Source: CADEED01 sp039930985
GTDB lineage: Bacteria > Pseudomonadota > Gammaproteobacteria > Steroidobacterales > Steroidobacteraceae
Reading direction: 5' to 3'
NCBI GenBank assembly: GCA_039930985.1
Contig: JBDTSV010000057.1
Span: 1-23,448, forward strand
Length of the DNA stretch: 23,448 bases
Below the pieces are notes generated by a model. It was not told the DNA's origin and did no database searches. It saw only the letters and a program-made list of their open reading frames with translations. How positions within the stretch are numbered: position 1 is the first letter of the stretch; each line of letters begins with the position of its first letter. The position numbers were made by a program, and so were the translations under genes. Shown piece by piece: positions 23,366 to 23,448 of the stretch.

Positions 23366-23448
23366 GTGAAGCGCCGCACCCTGGTGCTCACCATCATCGC
23401 CGGACTCGTGGTTTTCCTCGGCGTGCTTTTTTTCTATCTACCAGCGAG
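23366..23448 (+). CDS. gspN: Type II secretion protein GspN (partial, N-terminus only)
   Basis: Only 27 codons are visible from a GTG at 23366: MKRRTLVLTIIAGLVVFLGV, then LFFYLPA. A basic start and one hydrophobic helix ending in LPA fit the N-terminal anchor of GspN, and the place after gspM matches Xanthomonas-type clusters. The rest lies outside the window, so the call depends on context. Confidence 0.68.
   Translation, partial: MKRRTLVLTIIAGLVVFLGVLFFYLPA

Overview
The window is GC-rich, densely coded DNA from a gammaproteobacterium, probably on the Xanthomonadales/Nevskiales/Steroidobacter side. This is inferred from the type II secretion gene order G-H-I-J-K-L-M-N, as in Xanthomonas xps clusters, and from the fabD-fabG-acpP-fabF-pabB-pabC-mltG-tmk-holB-pilZ operon. 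I see no rRNA, tRNA, CRISPR array, insertion sequence or phage gene. No gene-free stretch exceeds about 230 bases.

Bases 1-5770 are an accessory mix. A minus-strand pair encodes a ThuA-like protein (cut by the window edge) and a secreted SMP-30/gluconolactonase-like protein. A secreted S8 subtilase with a PKD-like domain follows on the plus strand, ending in a Thr-Pro linker and a GlyGly-CTERM sorting signal. Then come a small unknown protein, a minus-strand TIR-like (MTH538/DUF1863) protein and a divergent endonuclease/exonuclease/phosphatase-family protein.

Bases 5779-8925 (plus strand) hold a FadJ/FadB-type beta-oxidation protein and a two-CNB-domain plus rhodanese fusion.

Bases 8975-18217 (minus strand) form a long housekeeping operon, read from high to low coordinates: rhombosortase (rrtA), fabD, fabG, acpP, fabF, pabB, pabC, mltG, tmk, holB, pilZ. 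From fabF to pilZ every junction is a 4- or 8-base stop/start overlap, so translational coupling is likely. The operon joins fatty-acid synthesis, p-aminobenzoate synthesis, peptidoglycan processing, dTMP phosphorylation, the clamp loader and a pilus PilZ protein.

Bases 18331-23448 (plus strand) are a type II secretion cluster, gspG to a truncated gspN, also tightly overlapped. GspI carries a long extension with collagen-like Gly-X-Pro triplets.

The most coherent story links three places. The subtilase carries a GlyGly-CTERM tail, rrtA encodes the matching intramembrane protease, and rrtA lies back to back with the type II secretion genes that export such substrates. The window thus shows a substrate, its C-terminal processing enzyme and much of its export machine. 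The main oddities are the GspI collagen-like tail, a 19-residue Cys-containing extension after the subtilase sorting signal, a PabB with a TrpE-type PIAGT motif, a TIR-like protein with Gln at the likely catalytic Glu site, and two genes whose -10-like boxes sit almost on the start codon.
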